Below the pieces are notes generated by a model. It saw only the letters and a program-made list of their open reading frames with translations, made no database searches and had not been told where the DNA came from. A stretch of DNA of 64,000 bases. It comes from Trichostrongylus colubriformis. Its lineage: Eukaryota > Nematoda > Chromadorea > Rhabditida > Trichostrongylidae. Positions 11,501 through 22,500 of this stretch are shown here, in pieces. Numbering within the stretch: position 1 is the stretch's first letter; every line of letters begins with the position of its first letter. The DNA lies in NCBI GenBank assembly GCA_963978905.1, contig OZ022258.1, forward strand, positions 34,223,282 through 34,287,281, read 5' to 3'. A program made the translations under genes and the position numbers.

Positions 11501-12291
11501 TTATTGGGCTGCGTACATTTTTTAAAGCTAAACTGAAATGGCAGTTATTTCCATCATTCATTGGAAAACTTACTCAGTATACCTGAAGTACTTTCGGTGC
11601 TTCGCCCATGATGCTTCAACGGAAGGGCGGTTAGCGGTGGTCGACTTCGTTTCAGGATTGCCATAAGAATTGAATCTACGTATACTGATCCAAGCGAGCT
11701 ACCGAAAACGCGTCTGTACTAATTTATACAAGCGCGTTTTCGGTAGCTCGCTTGGTAAGTATACGTGTGCGCAGTCGTGGTAATTTGTGAACGTATTTTG
11801 TATCCTCTAAAACTTTCACCCACACCCATACATCCATTTCCAACCAATGACATGCCGACAAATAAGACCATCTTCGGTCAAGCAAGAAATGTGGCAGGTA
11901 TCTCTGTATGTTGAAGCATAATGAGTCACTATCGACCGCAGGTCACTCTGCACCCCATTGAACGTACTTGTGCGCTTTGCAGCTTCTAGGATTACACCTC
12001 CCAACGAATCAAGCACGACCTCGCCCCATGAGAATTTCTCATGTTTAACCCTGTTCTTCTCTAAGAGATTGTAATTCTGCCATAAGAAAAGGTGACTCCC
12101 AATGAAACATTAACCGAACTCGATTCGCGGAACAATTCGATTCCGCTCTCACGAAAATTTTGGGTTTGCTCAATGTGGCGGTATGCTTTGTATTCGTAAT
12201 TTTTCAGGTCAATCAAATACATTGGTCAACGACATTTCCTGACTGGATTTCAATTTGTTATGCGAATCGATTAGAAATTTTGCGAGTTTAA
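5593..12291 (+). CDS. swan-1: DCAF7/SWAN-1-type WD40 protein, canonical copy 2
   Basis: Core exons: 8432-8506, 8566-8685, 8869-9027, 9130-9288, 9349-9478, 10092-10243, 10381-10498, 10559-10647, 12208-12291. Two 5' exons, 5593-5659 and 5716-5831, encode a His/Met/Gln/Pro-rich tail ([10 protein letters not shown]..., [20 protein letters not shown]) and join exon 8432 in phase, giving ~422 residues. If translation starts at the in-frame ATG 8435, the protein is ~360. The match to DCAF7 is near continuous: [127 protein letters not shown] stop. It is a WD40 beta-propeller scaffold for kinases and CUL4-DDB1. The 2.6-kb intron before 8432 and the 1.56-kb last intron hold repeats. The core is certain; the two 5' exons are inferred. 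Confidence 0.88.
5900..8060 (+). repeat. Satellite-bearing repeat (locus 1) in the long 5' intron of DCAF7 copy 2
   Basis: The head (CGAAATTCAT, CGTCGCAACAAAGCTG, GGTGGTGGACCGAAAGTGAT) is followed by diverged units containing TGATAACGG, TTTCGCTTTTCGCG and ATTAATGGTGG. A non-repetitive tail at ~7740-8060 contains TCGACCGCTAGGCC. Head, units and tail recur in the same order at 33.4-35.3 kb. A mariner-derived foldback is inserted at 6106-6728. The class is unknown; a non-autonomous Helitron-like element is one possibility. Confidence 0.6.
6106..6728. mobile_element. Mariner-derived foldback element with transposase tail in both arms
   Basis: Terminal inverted repeats start GGTTGATTGGAAAGTTTTGA and end in the complementary CAAAACTTTTCGATCAAC. 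The left arm read on the minus strand encodes [20 protein letters not shown], the D34D-region signature of mariner transposases (normally [20 protein letters not shown]). The right arm carries the same stretch in opposite orientation but broken. The element is therefore a palindrome built from the 3' part of a mariner. No functional transposase remains. Confidence 0.75.
8070..8430. other. Intron remainder without recognisable features
   Basis: I see no exon or repeat copy in this part of the intron. It ends in the acceptor GCATTGTAG directly before the coding exon at 8432. Confidence 0.4.
11678..11766. repeat. Small hairpin with 23-bp perfect arms in last intron of DCAF7 copy 2
   Basis: The arm CCAAGCGAGCTACCGAAAAC plus GCG (11690-11712) is matched exactly in inverse by 11733-11755, with a 20-nt loop. 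Outside it, ACGTATACT and AGTATACGT extend the symmetry after a small mismatch. The size and symmetry suit a minimal MITE. No other copy was noticed in the window. Confidence 0.7.
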
Positions 12292-12985
12292 TCACTGGGT
12301 CCTCGTCAAAACGGCCCCATTTTTTTTGAGAAATCAAAATTGTGTCATTTATTGATTACAACATACGTCAGAGTTCTATAATGTAGCCTTCTATATTAAG
12401 TGCACTTTCCATTGCTCATATGGAATATTATAGGTTGGCTTGATTGACAATTGTTATCATTAGCTCTGTTATTGGAACAAATCTTGTTTAATTTATTGTC
12501 TAACTCGAATGCTGATCGATATGTGGTCTCAAATTCTCGACCGTAGCCCCTTTTTTAGTGACCCGATAATAGTATGACCCGAGTAGCGTTCACTCGTTTT
12601 ATGATTAATATATCATCAAGTGCATCAAAGTCTATATAATTAATATTCTGTAAATAGAGGTTTTTGGTCATTTTCATATTGTTATTTTGAATGTTGTTTG
12701 TGGTGCTTGATGTGTGTAGGATAAAATTGACACTTTCAGCATGCAGATATCATATTTCACCACTCATCATCAAGTGTGCTAAGATACGTGGGCTTTTCCA
12801 AAAAAATTTCACAGCCTATTCTCCACTTGTATCATGCATGTATCCACTAGATGAGAGGTATCGTGATTGCTGTGAGATGATGAAGACACAGCACAAGTCA
12901 GCGAAGGCGGTGAGAAATAGCTCGGAGTGCTTCATAACTTCACTGCTAAACTCAGTACGGCGTTCTTTCTGATTCTGATCGTTGA
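12292..12985. other. 3' flank of DCAF7 copy 2
   Basis: AT-rich sequence with no convincing exon. It separates the convergent 3' ends of DCAF7 copy 2 (+) and the gene fragment at 12990-13311 (-). Confidence 0.4.
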
Positions 12986-12989
12986 CTCG

Positions 12990-13311
12990 CTACTGGTCTT
13001 TGATGACACTTTTCAACTTTTCGACTAATTCGAGAGCATCTTTCAAAGCCAGACTGTAGAATTCTAGTTCTAGGGGGATATTTACTACGTTATGTTCATT
13101 CTCTTTTTTTACTTCTAGTCTGCATAACTGTAACTCGGCAATTGAGGAAGAACTCTGCTTTGGCGTTGACAAAGCTCGCGATTTCTCTGTGAATCGATTA
13201 CGTTGAGCTTCTAACTACAATTTCAAGAAATTTCATTTATTAACTCAATCATAAAAGGTGTTCTCCTACCAGTTGCTCATCCAGGTCACCTTTGAAAGAA
13301 GATCGACCATC
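12990..13311 (-). CDS. C-terminal two exons of an unidentified coiled-coil protein (partial)
   Basis: The minus-strand last exon 13214-12990 (74 codons plus stop) follows TTGTAG; the exon before it, 13311-13270 (14 codons), lies between CACTAG and GTAGGA. Both are phase 0 and join as DGRSSFKGDLDEQL + LEAQRNRFTEKSR... The last exon has Leu-rich heptad-like segments (IAELQLCRLEVKKEN and YSLALKDALELVEKLKSVIK), suggesting a coiled coil. I do not recognise the family. No upstream exon could be placed; the next sequence upstream is a Harbinger-like MITE at 13417-13748, so the rest is either beyond it or lost. Confidence 0.5.
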
Positions 13312-13416
13312 CTAGTGAATATAAGGTCGAGTATGCGTTCCTGGTATCCTGCTTGGACGCCAGCTCCAATGTGGAGTGTACGTGGAGTGTGATGAGGTGT
13401 CATGTCAAAATCTTTA

Positions 13417-13748
13417 GGCCGCGTTCATACTTTGCGCACCGACACCGGCGTCAAATTGGCGCCGACAGCGACGGCGTCAAACACACGCAACCATTTGCCC
13501 GCACCGACGTCGGCGTCCATAGATAATGCGCAACAGTCACACTACAGTACGGTGTTCGTGGCCGCTTCGTGTATTGGCACAGCGCCAAAATTCGAATCGG
13601 CTACAGTCACCATATTGTAGTGTGATTGGGTCAAGGATTTAGGAACGCTTCACATTATCTATGGACGCCGTCGTCGTCGGCGGGCAAATGGTTGCATGAG
13701 TTTGACGCAGTCGCCGCTGGTGTCGGTGCGCAAAGTATGAACGCAGCC
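13417..13748. mobile_element. Harbinger-like palindromic MITE, copy 1
   Basis: It starts GGCCGCGTTCATACTTTGCG preceded by TTA and ends GCGCAAAGTATGAACGCAGC. CACCGAC and CGGCGTC motifs are repeated inside in both orientations. The TIR form (GGCC.CGTTCA.ACT) resembles PIF/Harbinger MITEs, which have 3-bp TTA/TAA target duplications. Three other copies lie at 14.3, 36.2 and 59.4 kb. Confidence 0.7.
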
Positions 13749-14272
13749 TTGCAGCAAGAAATTGCTGCTATTGCCATCTGGATCCAGATTGTCTTTACAA
13801 CCAGGAACCTCTAGCGATTTGCAATGAGGCTCGAACCCTGGCAGTTGAAGTTTATTCGGAATTTCACCGAATAATGTATATTGGAGCAAGTAAAAGCTAA
13901 TAGAAAAAGGAGCTGACATAAAAAACAGCGACTGGTGGGTTCTTTATATGGTATAAGTGGGCGAGTATATTAAAAGCATCGATAACATTGCCGTTGAAAC
14001 GCAACACTTCTGATCAGGTTGCAAAATGGATAAGATGAGAGAGTTATAGAAGCTGTCTCACTGAAAAGTGTATGGTGAGCTAGTTTTCTGACGGAAACGA
14101 TGGTAATTGACTCCTGAGAGCTGAACAGAGATTTCAACAGGCACAGAAAGCAGCATAAAAAATGAGTAACGCTCGTGACCGTAGCTTGGAATAATTTCAG
14201 AAATGGATGATTAACGTTAATTTTATGTATGTTATAATTTTATAACTGCAACGAGCGAGTTAATGTGAGCTA

Positions 14273-14834
14273 GGCCGGGGTAATACTTTGCACACCGACG
14301 CCGGCGTCAAAATCATGTGTCTGTCGCCGACCACGGGGCAGTAGGGTGGCGCGCTCCGTTTGGAAAATCCTTGACCCAATCACACTACAGCATGATGACC
14401 GCAGCTAGCCCGCTTCGAATCTTGGTGTACAGCCAGTTCAAATTGCTTTAAGTATTTTTAGTTTTTGCGAAACGAACGATGGTTAGTGTGCGTTTAGGAC
14501 GCCAGTAAGGCTTGCAGTTTTATGAGACCTATTTCGAGCCTGCCCCAGAAGTGACTGAAGCACTACGTCTCAATTTGAAGGAGCCCAGCTTGGTGTCTTT
14601 TCAGTTGTTCCAAAAAGCTTTTGATTCTGCGAGGTGCGAAGGTCGTATTTTGCAGATGCGCTCTTCGCACTCTCATTCCTTAGCGCTGCATGGCGAAAGG
14701 CTACCAAAGGATAGATGGGCTAAGTGGGCAGTTCAGTGCGCTGACCCATCCTTTGGTCGCGTTAGTTCAGTGTTTTATGGGGTGAGGCCTTCACATTGCG
14801 CAACGGCACCGGTGCGCAAGGTATGAACGCGGCC
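14273..14834. mobile_element. Harbinger-like MITE, copy 2 (larger)
   Basis: It starts GGCCGGGGTAATACTTTGCA and ends CGCAAGGTATGAACGCGGCC. The ends match copy 1, but the interior is about 230 bp longer and unrelated apart from subterminal CACCGACGCCGGCGTC. No transposase is visible. Confidence 0.6.
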
Positions 14835-15264
14835 CAAGGCAGGGTCAAGCGTCCAGTTGAGGAAAATTTTCAAAAATACGACCCCCCCCCCAAAAGGGGG
14901 CCTCAATACGACCCCCCTCCCCTCAATATGAAGAAAAGAACGTGAGCGAAGTGCTACGCAGTTAAATCACACTTGGCTGAGTTGGATGTGAGAACAACAT
15001 CAACACTGGTCAACAACGCACGTCTGTGACTGTTCGGTGAAACAATTAGTTCAAACTAAGCTAACTACCGATCGCCCGGACAAAATGAGGGGTTTTTCGC
15101 TAGAAAATAGCTGAGAAAATAGCCCTTTGGAACTGCACTTGTACGCAACGTTAAAAGCAGACTCAACAGGCTGCTCGCTCGGCCACTGCATGTAGAAAGA
15201 CAAAGATTCACGTCTTCAATAGGTCGCCAAAAAAGAAGAGCATTCTGAATTCGGGTGTAAGTAA

Positions 15265-15348
15265 GCGATAGAGCTGCTTGTGGATGATCATCCCGCCACC
15301 AACAGTCGATAGAACTGCTTGTGGATGATCATCCCGCCACCAACAGTT
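15265..15348. repeat. Two tandem 42-bp units
   Basis: CGATAGAGCTGCTTGTGGAT... is repeated after exactly 42 bases with one or two changes. It is a recent local duplication with no coding context. Confidence 0.85.
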
Positions 15349-16394
15349 CTCACCAGTAGTTCGAGGTACTGCTGAATTATATAGTGCAGGAAATTTGAAA
15401 CGCAATCAGTCATGTTTTGGAAGAAATAGAAACATGCGAACTAAACCTTGAAGGATAGAACGATGAAGCCGTTATACGTTAACCTCTTTTCAGGTTAAAG
15501 TTCAAGTTTTCTAATCAAGGAAATGCACCACGTCCTTATCTTTATTAGAAAGAGAATTGAAAAATTGCAATTATGTATTCGTACTTAACAGCGAGCTCTT
15601 ACAAGGGGCATTAATTGGTATCGAGAAGTCGCGTCGCGTTCGCAGCGTTTGCTTGTAAACTATTATTCTCGAGTGAACTAGATTTTTTTCCTAAAGTCTA
15701 TGTTTGGCGTCACTTCATGCTAATGATTCGAAAAGGATTCTTCTGCTCCGGCTTCGCACTTTGCATGCGATTCGAATTCAATTCTATGTCTATGAATAGG
15801 GTTTTCTTCTTCAAATTAGGACTTGAAGGCGAAACGCTTGGAAGAAGCAGTGAGACGGGTATGCATCACTCGTCGAAATCCCTCAATTTCTGTAAGAACA
15901 GATGCTCGCTCGCATCATCGCCTCGTACACCGAGCGCTTCAAAGCAACCTTTTTGATCGCACACACCCATGAATAGGCGTCCAGTCGAGAGAGTAACGAC
16001 ATTATTCCAAAATCTATTTTTTAACAGAAATTCAGCAGTTTCGGTGAGTGATGTATACCCATCTCACAGCTTCCTTTGAACGTCTCCTTCGCGTCTTGAA
16101 AAGAATATGTAAGAACCATCAAATTCCGGTTGAAAAAGAAAATCGTGACGCGGAACACAAATGCATTTCAAAGTACCTAAAATACCCTCTGAATGATAAT
16201 TATAGGGTGCTCATACTTTTAGAAGAACAAGGATAAAGTGCGGCTGCGACGCGGCGATCCCGATGGAGCGCGGTATCTTCCCCATACTAAATTCCGACAT
16301 TACTAAAACACTTCAAACGTTACCTAGAGCCCATCTTTCAAACCGCTCCGTTTGCTTTCCCTAATGGTTGCTTAGTTCTCGATATGGGTTTCCA

Positions 16395-16745
16395 GTTGAC
16401 GATTAGATGAGAAAAATTTCGAAGTGTTTCACTTCAAATGGTCATAACTTCCTTCAAACTTAACCATATGAGCTCGATTGATTGAAGCGGGGTCCGCGAG
16501 GCTGCCGCTTTCGAATGACTATCTGAGCTATGCCATATCTTCAAAACGAAGGAAGTTATTTCGAGGGAAGCCAGATGAAGATTAGATGAGGAGAATTTTG
16601 AAAAAACTGAAGTGTTCCACTTCAATTGGTCATAACTTCCTTCAACCTCAACCATATAAGTGCATCTTTGGGTCCGCGAGGATGCCGCTTTCGAATGACT
16701 ACCTGAGCTATGCCATATCTCCACAACGAAGCAAGAAAAATGTAG
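16395..16745. repeat. Tandem pair of ~180-bp units
   Basis: Both units contain GGTCATAACTTCCTTCAA, ACCATAT, GGGTCCGCGAGG, TGCCGCTTTCGAATGACTA and TGAGCTATGCCATATCT in the same order. Related fragments occur near 11.35-11.5 kb and 63.0 kb, so this is a dispersed family duplicated here in tandem. Confidence 0.7.
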
Positions 16746-17649
16746 GAAAACCAGTTGAAAATTTTTTTTCGTGAATTGCGATATGTTCCCAAGTTTCTTC
16801 CGAATAATTGATTCATTGTTACTGAAATTTCTCTAGTATGCATCCTTCGCTCTCGAACGCCTAGTGGAAGGGCGAGAAGTGTCGATCAGTTTCTCTATGG
16901 TATGCGTCATGCATGAGGATTTCATCCACATTTTCAATGAATACAAACGTTTTCCTGTCCGCATAGTGGCCGCTAACACCTGATTAGGTACTTGCAATCG
17001 CAGTAAGCTATGAAAGAAGTCCATATCAGCTGATTTTTCCTTTTCTTCCCATTGTCTCGAGTGTCCATCCACGGTGGTACCCGTTGATAGATATCGCTTT
17101 CCACGGTGTCTCTGTACGTGGTTTCGGTGTCAGTGGACCAACAAAAGGGCTAGTGGCGTTGACCGGTTTCGTGCGGATCGCGCCATGCATGAGATTTCCA
17201 TGGTGATAAGTTAAAGTGTTTCGGGTCAATTAAGTTTTTTCCTTACACTTTAGACCCTCAGCCTGAGCAATTCTGTTGATCAGTGCCTACCTCAACAATT
17301 ACGACCCTCCCCTCCTAGCGGACCAAAACGACCGCCCCCCCCCCTGTTGAGGATTCCTCAACGAAGGCTCGACCCCTGGCCCAAGGTCTAGGTTGCACCC
17401 TGGCGGCACCATGGTGCGTTCTCACAACGCACGAAAACGCTCCAACCCAGTCCGACCACACCAACCACACATGGCATTGGAAGGAGCATTTTCCAACGTG
17501 GCGTTCACGCGGCAAAAAAAGCTTACAACATTGCAACAAGATCAGGCAGAAATTTTAGTGAAGGCCACAGGGGGAGGGGGAGGGGGAGGAGGCGATCGTT
17601 TTTTCTTCGCTCCACTCCATCAGTGGGCGCGATAACGTACACAATTTAA

Positions 17650-18580
17650 AGGAATCGTCCACGGAAAATGAGTTTTTCCGTTAGTCAAATACAGTAGCGC
17701 TCAAAAGTCTTCGGCGAAATGGTCTTTCACTTGGGGTTTTTCACTTGTAACTTTTTTGCAACTGCACCGATCTAAGAGGAATTTCAGTATGTTGTACTTG
17801 GAGACACTGCATACTTAATTTACTATTTTGGCGCTCAGCGGTATAGGTTACGCGGTTATATAAAATTTTTTGTTTTTGGAGTGCCGTCGCTATGCCGTCC
17901 CGCTGTGCTGCTGTCATCAAAAGTCGTGGTTTTTCTACAATATATTAATGTTCTCTGAGGCTTGCTCTTTCTGTTTTTGTAAAGAAAGCCGTTCCCCTTG
18001 ACCGAGCCTTTTACTTTTTTTGGGTGGTCTTGTAGTAAATTCTTGTAAAAAACCATGAAAAGTGTCAAGCGGCACTCATGTAGAAGGAAATGTTGGCAAT
18101 AGGTTCAGGCATCACATATTAAAATTTTGTCAAATTTGGTCAAGTAGAAAAAAAGTTATGACAAAAGAGTTTTGGCCGAAGACTTTTGAGCGCTACTGTA
18201 TTTATGTTGTATTTGCCTAATAGGGGCCGCATACAAAGTTCCACGCGAAAAGTGAGAATTCGCCTGGGATACAGGCCCCCAATTCCGGGCCAGGTGGGCG
18301 GGGCCTCCGAATAAAAGCCCCGTCCCGTCGTCCGGCACAGTCGGAGACGCAATGTAGGGACAGAAAGTGCCATAAACAGTCCACCTCTCCGTTCCCAACC
18401 GCGGCGGACGACTGTACGGGGCTTTTACTCGGAGGCCCCGCCCACCTAGCCCGGAATCGGGGGCTGTATCTCAGCCAGTTTCTCACTTTTTCGCGTGGAA
18501 CTTTGCATGCGGCCCTTATTAGGCAAATACAACATAAATATAGGTTAACACAAAAAACTCATTTTTCGTGGACGATTCCT
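17650..18580. mobile_element. TTAA-flanked palindromic MITE, copy A (interrupted)
   Basis: It is flanked by TTAA on both sides, with ends AGGAATCGTCCACG...CGTGGACGATTCCT. Subterminal inverted blocks include GTGGGCGGGGCCTCCGA and its complement, and AAATACAACATAAATATA. The element is split by a Tc1-type insertion at 17692-18198. Without it the length is about 425 bp, like the other three copies. TTAA target sites are typical of piggyBac-type transposition; no transposase is present. Confidence 0.75.
17692..18198 (-). mobile_element. Tc1-type non-autonomous element inside the TTAA MITE
   Basis: TIRs CAGTAGCGCTCAAAAGTCTT and its complement AAGACTTTTGAGCGCTACTG are flanked by TA. The 507-bp element is related to the one at 42291-42826 in opposite orientation. 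Both keep an uninterrupted 70-codon frame starting MTLFMVFY (here on the minus strand, 18068-17856). Its function is unknown. Confidence 0.75.
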
Positions 18581-18589
18581 TTAAGCGAG

Positions 18590-19305
18590 GTGCGTCCTCA
18601 AGGGAGGCTATGTTTCGGTTAGAGTTTTCCAAACAAACGGCCCAATGGACCAAAAATAAATAAGTGCCTGCCCATCGAGAGCATTTTGCCACATATTACC
18701 ACGCCCCTTCCAATCATTCACATTATTTTTGGATTGCGGAGCTTCGTGAGGTACGATTTTATAGAATTTTCGCTGAAATCGACCTAAGCGGGAGGAATGT
18801 TTACCATTAGATTACAATGTTCGCATGGCCGCGCATGGCGCCCGACGTAAAGGGTACGAGTGGAACGCTGTACTAGTTGGGTGCTAAAGCGATTACCGCT
18901 AAGATAAGGTGTAGGACACCGTCAAGGACACGGCCCCCTAGCTCGCACCCATCGCGTCGCAAGCTGAATGCGGCAAAGTGAATTTCCTGCCCTGTCCGAC
19001 CCCCTCCCCCCTTCAAACATGCAATCCACCTGCGGCCAAATTTTTCGAAAAGCCTTATTGGCACTTAACAATATCAAAATGTTAGCATTCTGCCATGACT
19101 GTGGTGTTGTTGGCTATTTTTTCTTGGTGAAAGATTTCGCCTCAGCCTCTATCACCAACGTGAGTACAAACATTCTTTCTGAAGATCATTCATTCAGTTA
19201 CCTCGAAACACTTGATGAGAAATAACCTCTCAAGAGATACGCCTTATACCGTGACGGTGCCAAACCGAAATGCCTGTTGTGGAAGCCGCAGTTTCCACTT
19301 CTGAT
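18590..19305. other. Intergenic sequence without recognised features
   Basis: I see no exon with splice context and no copy of the repeat families described elsewhere. Confidence 0.35.
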
Positions 19306-19308
19306 ATA

Positions 19309-20011
19309 CAGAGAATGCCAAAAAAAAGTAATTTTGCTCACAGCTCACATCCGCTAAGTATACAAAACATAGGGAAACGAAAGAGATAAAAGTATTAGGG
19401 GAAAATATTCCCGAAATGTTCCTTTAGAAACAGGTTCAAGCTTAGCCTCACTATCAGTCGACGCAGTCGGGCCTCAGAGCACCTACGGTATCAAGGCCCG
19501 CCTAAAAAAGTGGGGCCAGGTTCCGAGGAAGGTCTTTTGTGGAAAGCTTTCTATGGATGCCCTACGGTTCATGGAGGTCACAGAGCCCTTGCTGCTCGGA
19601 CAACGCTGCTATGATCCGAAGTATCATTCTTCATGCGTAACTGCTTCCGGAGGGTTTCAGTGGTGAGGGCACGTTCTGGCTCTTGGAAACGAAAGGCGCT
19701 GGGAACCGGAAGGAGAACGGAATGTTCAAGAACACCACACAATACGAATCCCCTTAGGTACCCAGAGTGGACGGACCTCAGCAAGGTTGTGAACGAGGGC
19801 GAAGAAATTTCGAATTCTGCCCAGGTGAGGTGACACAAATTGTTCACTTGGACAAGCTCCCGTTCCTGCTCGTGCAGAAGGCGGTTACGGAGTATAGTGA
19901 TAGAGGTCTGCTCTTTACATTAGGGATGAAAACACCTCGTCAAAATTTGCTGAAGTACGACTGAAGTAGAATTTAAGGTGAAGAGAAAATTACTTTTTTT
20001 TGGCACCCCTG
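19309..20011 (-). mobile_element. TA-flanked non-autonomous element (CAG..GCCAAAAAAAAGTAATTTTG family)
   Basis: It starts CAGAGAATGCCAAAAAAAAG after TA and ends TTTTTTTTGGCACCCCTG before TA. It matches, in opposite orientation, both end regions of the 1.27-kb element at 51254-52527 (for example CGGATGTGAG, CCCTTAGGTACCCAGA and the GTGTCACCT block), and lacks about 550 bp of its interior. Tc1/mariner-like by its TA site; no transposase was recognised. Confidence 0.65.
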
Positions 20012-20540
20012 TAGTTTTCCTCAAAATCGCCGTGAAAAAAAATCAAACACGCATTACAAGAATGGCGTAAATTTGTGTGAGTGGAAGTGTATTTCAATGT
20101 TTTCATTGATGTGTCAGAAACATTGCCTTGTTTTTTTTACATTTTTCGCCTGCGACCTTTAGAATCCGTATCAAAAGTTGAACGTAACAACAATTCCAGT
20201 GTCCAAAATTCCAATGTCCGTAACAATGTCCAAAATGCTTTTCGGAGGTGGGCGACACTTGATGGGACTTTATAAAATAAATCAAATGGAGGTAGTAACA
20301 GCTTCTATCTAGAACTGCTCGACTGATGCACAACAAGATAACATCACGAAAGAGACAAGTGTGACGATTTATAACCAGATTGAAGAACGACACATTCGAG
20401 CCCGTGCACGAAATAGTCATCAGCGCTCATCATTCCTTCTTCAGCGACGTACTGAAATCAGCTTGATAATTACTATAGAAATCAGAAATTCTGATGAACA
20501 TCCGCTTAGTTTTGTTACGTGTGCTTTGCGGTTTCTACAT
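20012..20540. other. Intergenic sequence without recognised features
   Basis: Short AT-rich spacer with partial direct repeats of AATGTCC near 20,210. No gene is supported. Confidence 0.3.
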
Positions 20541-21970
20541 GAAGGATCCCTACTACATATAAAAGGCTTCGTCCGTCTGTCCGTGGAACAAGAAATAAGG
20601 AGCACACATGGACCAAGTTAAGCTCCGCCACGGTGGACGGAGCATGCACTGGAATGTTCTGTGGGTCCTGATATGACCCAGCCGTGGGGAAAGATGGGTG
20701 CTATCGCAGTAGGGGGGGGGGCATTCCAAAATTAACATTAATTTTACCTAAGCTTATTAAAGAGAGGAACTTCTTCTTTCCTCCATTAAGGCTTAGGCAA
20801 AAGTATACGCCTGCATGTGCAGATTGACACCTCAAGGATCTCTCCAGGATGCTCAGATAAGCAACCTTTTAGAATGCCCCCCCCCCTCTCATTGCTATAG
20901 CACCGAAAGATGGATTAAGTTCAAGGTGAGTTTCTGAAAGTCGTGAAAGAGGCCTGAACACAGTGGGCAGAGCGTTTGTAATCGTGGGCGGAGCTTGTAC
21001 GTCACACGAAAAACGATCTGGAGATCGGGACAAGAATGGGATGAGTAGGGAATGAAAAAAGAAGTGAAGAGCACATATAGACCATGCTAAACTCCGCCCA
21101 TGGTGGGCGGAGCGTGCGCTGTAATGATCCGTTTTCAGACCAAAAATTGTTGATTGGGTTCCCATGACCCAAACGTGAGGAAAAATGGATTAAGATCAGC
21201 GACAAGTATCTGAAAGTCATCAATGGTCTGGGCACAGTTGGCGAAGCGCACCCCGAATGAACGGTCCGTACAAGAAAATTCATAACTAGGTTCCAACGCA
21301 GCCTCGAGGCCAGGAGAAAATCAGTAGCAATGACCAATGTTCAAGCTATCTTGAACACACTTAATTTGAGCGAGAGCCCTTCCACGTTGGGCCCACGTGT
21401 AGTTAATCGTGTAATGGACACAACAAAAACTGCAATTTATTTCGAGAATGATCAGGAAGAAAGGAGGTGGTTGGCAGTATGTGGGCCTGTGCAAGGTAAA
21501 GAATTCTCAATGATGGGCGGACCTTGGGCATTACCTGGAAAACATCCCGTGGGATGGAGACAAGTTTGGTACGATTAGGGCATGGGAGCACGCATTAGCT
21601 AAGTTATGCTCCGCACACCGTGGACGGATGGTGCACTGAGACGCACGCTCCTTGGATTGTAATTGCCCTTCTGTCGAGAATGGTCCGAAGAGGAGAAAAT
21701 GGGTTAAGGTCAGCAATGAGTTCCTGAAACTCAACAAAAAAGCTTGGGCACAGTAGGCGGAGCGCACCCCGAATGGTCCGTACAGACTTGGTTCCAACGC
21801 AGCCTTGAGCCCAGAAAAGCTCGTTAGGAATGACCAATGCCCAAGCTATCTCGAAACAGTTAAAATGAGCAAAGACCCGCGAAAAATAGGCGAGACGCGA
21901 TGTAATAACTGGTACTGAGCAAATTCTCAGAAAAGTTATTCCGATCGATCCAATGATGCTCATAATGTTA
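20540..21970. repeat. Tandem array of about three ~500-bp units with a conserved hairpin
   Basis: Each unit carries a near-palindrome of the form CTCCGCCCATGGTGGGCGGA (about 20,617, 21,092 and 21,601, i.e. 475-509 bp apart). Each also has flanking blocks such as GACCAATG.TCAAGCTATCT, GTTCCAACGCAGCCT and GCGCACCCCGAATG. Divergence between units indicates age. The GC-rich hairpin is the best conserved part. Confidence 0.65.
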
Positions 21971-21974
21971 CGGG

Positions 21975-22500
21975 CGCAGTAGTGTGCCCTGGCCTAAGTG
22001 GTATAACAAAAAACTGAATGCGTACTGACTTGTCCAATACGCGGCTCGTTTGATATGTGCTTCCCAGATAGCTACATGATCTCAGAAGATTGTTATGCAT
22101 AGTGTTCACCAAGTATTACTTCCCTTGTGAAGATGGCGCAATAAGTTCTTCGTTACGCAGAAGTCCGAAATTTCGCGGCATCCATAACTCTGCACAATTA
22201 GAAACAATATCGCATTTGCATAGGCATCAAAGTGCAGTGACCGAGGAGCGTTATGCGATTTCATACATATGGATCACGGTGATACATTGCATGAAACAGA
22301 TAAGATAACAGATAAGGCCGCAAAGCATGAACGCTTCCTAACATTCTATTGTTGAGCCTATGGAAAGACTAAAAGAATGAATGAACCACAGGTGCTTTTC
22401 GACCTGGTCTTACAAAGTAGAAACTTCCAAAGTGCTGTCGCTCATTTCACAAAAACGACATTGACGAAGAATTGAAATCAGATCTCACACAAGATAAAAC
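21975..22500. other. 3' flank of SART1
   Basis: No exon or repeat copy is recognised. No clear AATAAA on the minus strand was found close to the SART1 stop. Confidence 0.3.

Larger units (their letters stand above)
14835..17640. other. Intergenic region with simple and short tandem repeats
   Basis: No gene is supported. Poly-C/poly-G tracts lie near 14,881-14,920 and 17,333-17,345 and a GGGGGA-rich tract near 17,570. The short tandem repeats are listed separately. Confidence 0.4.
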
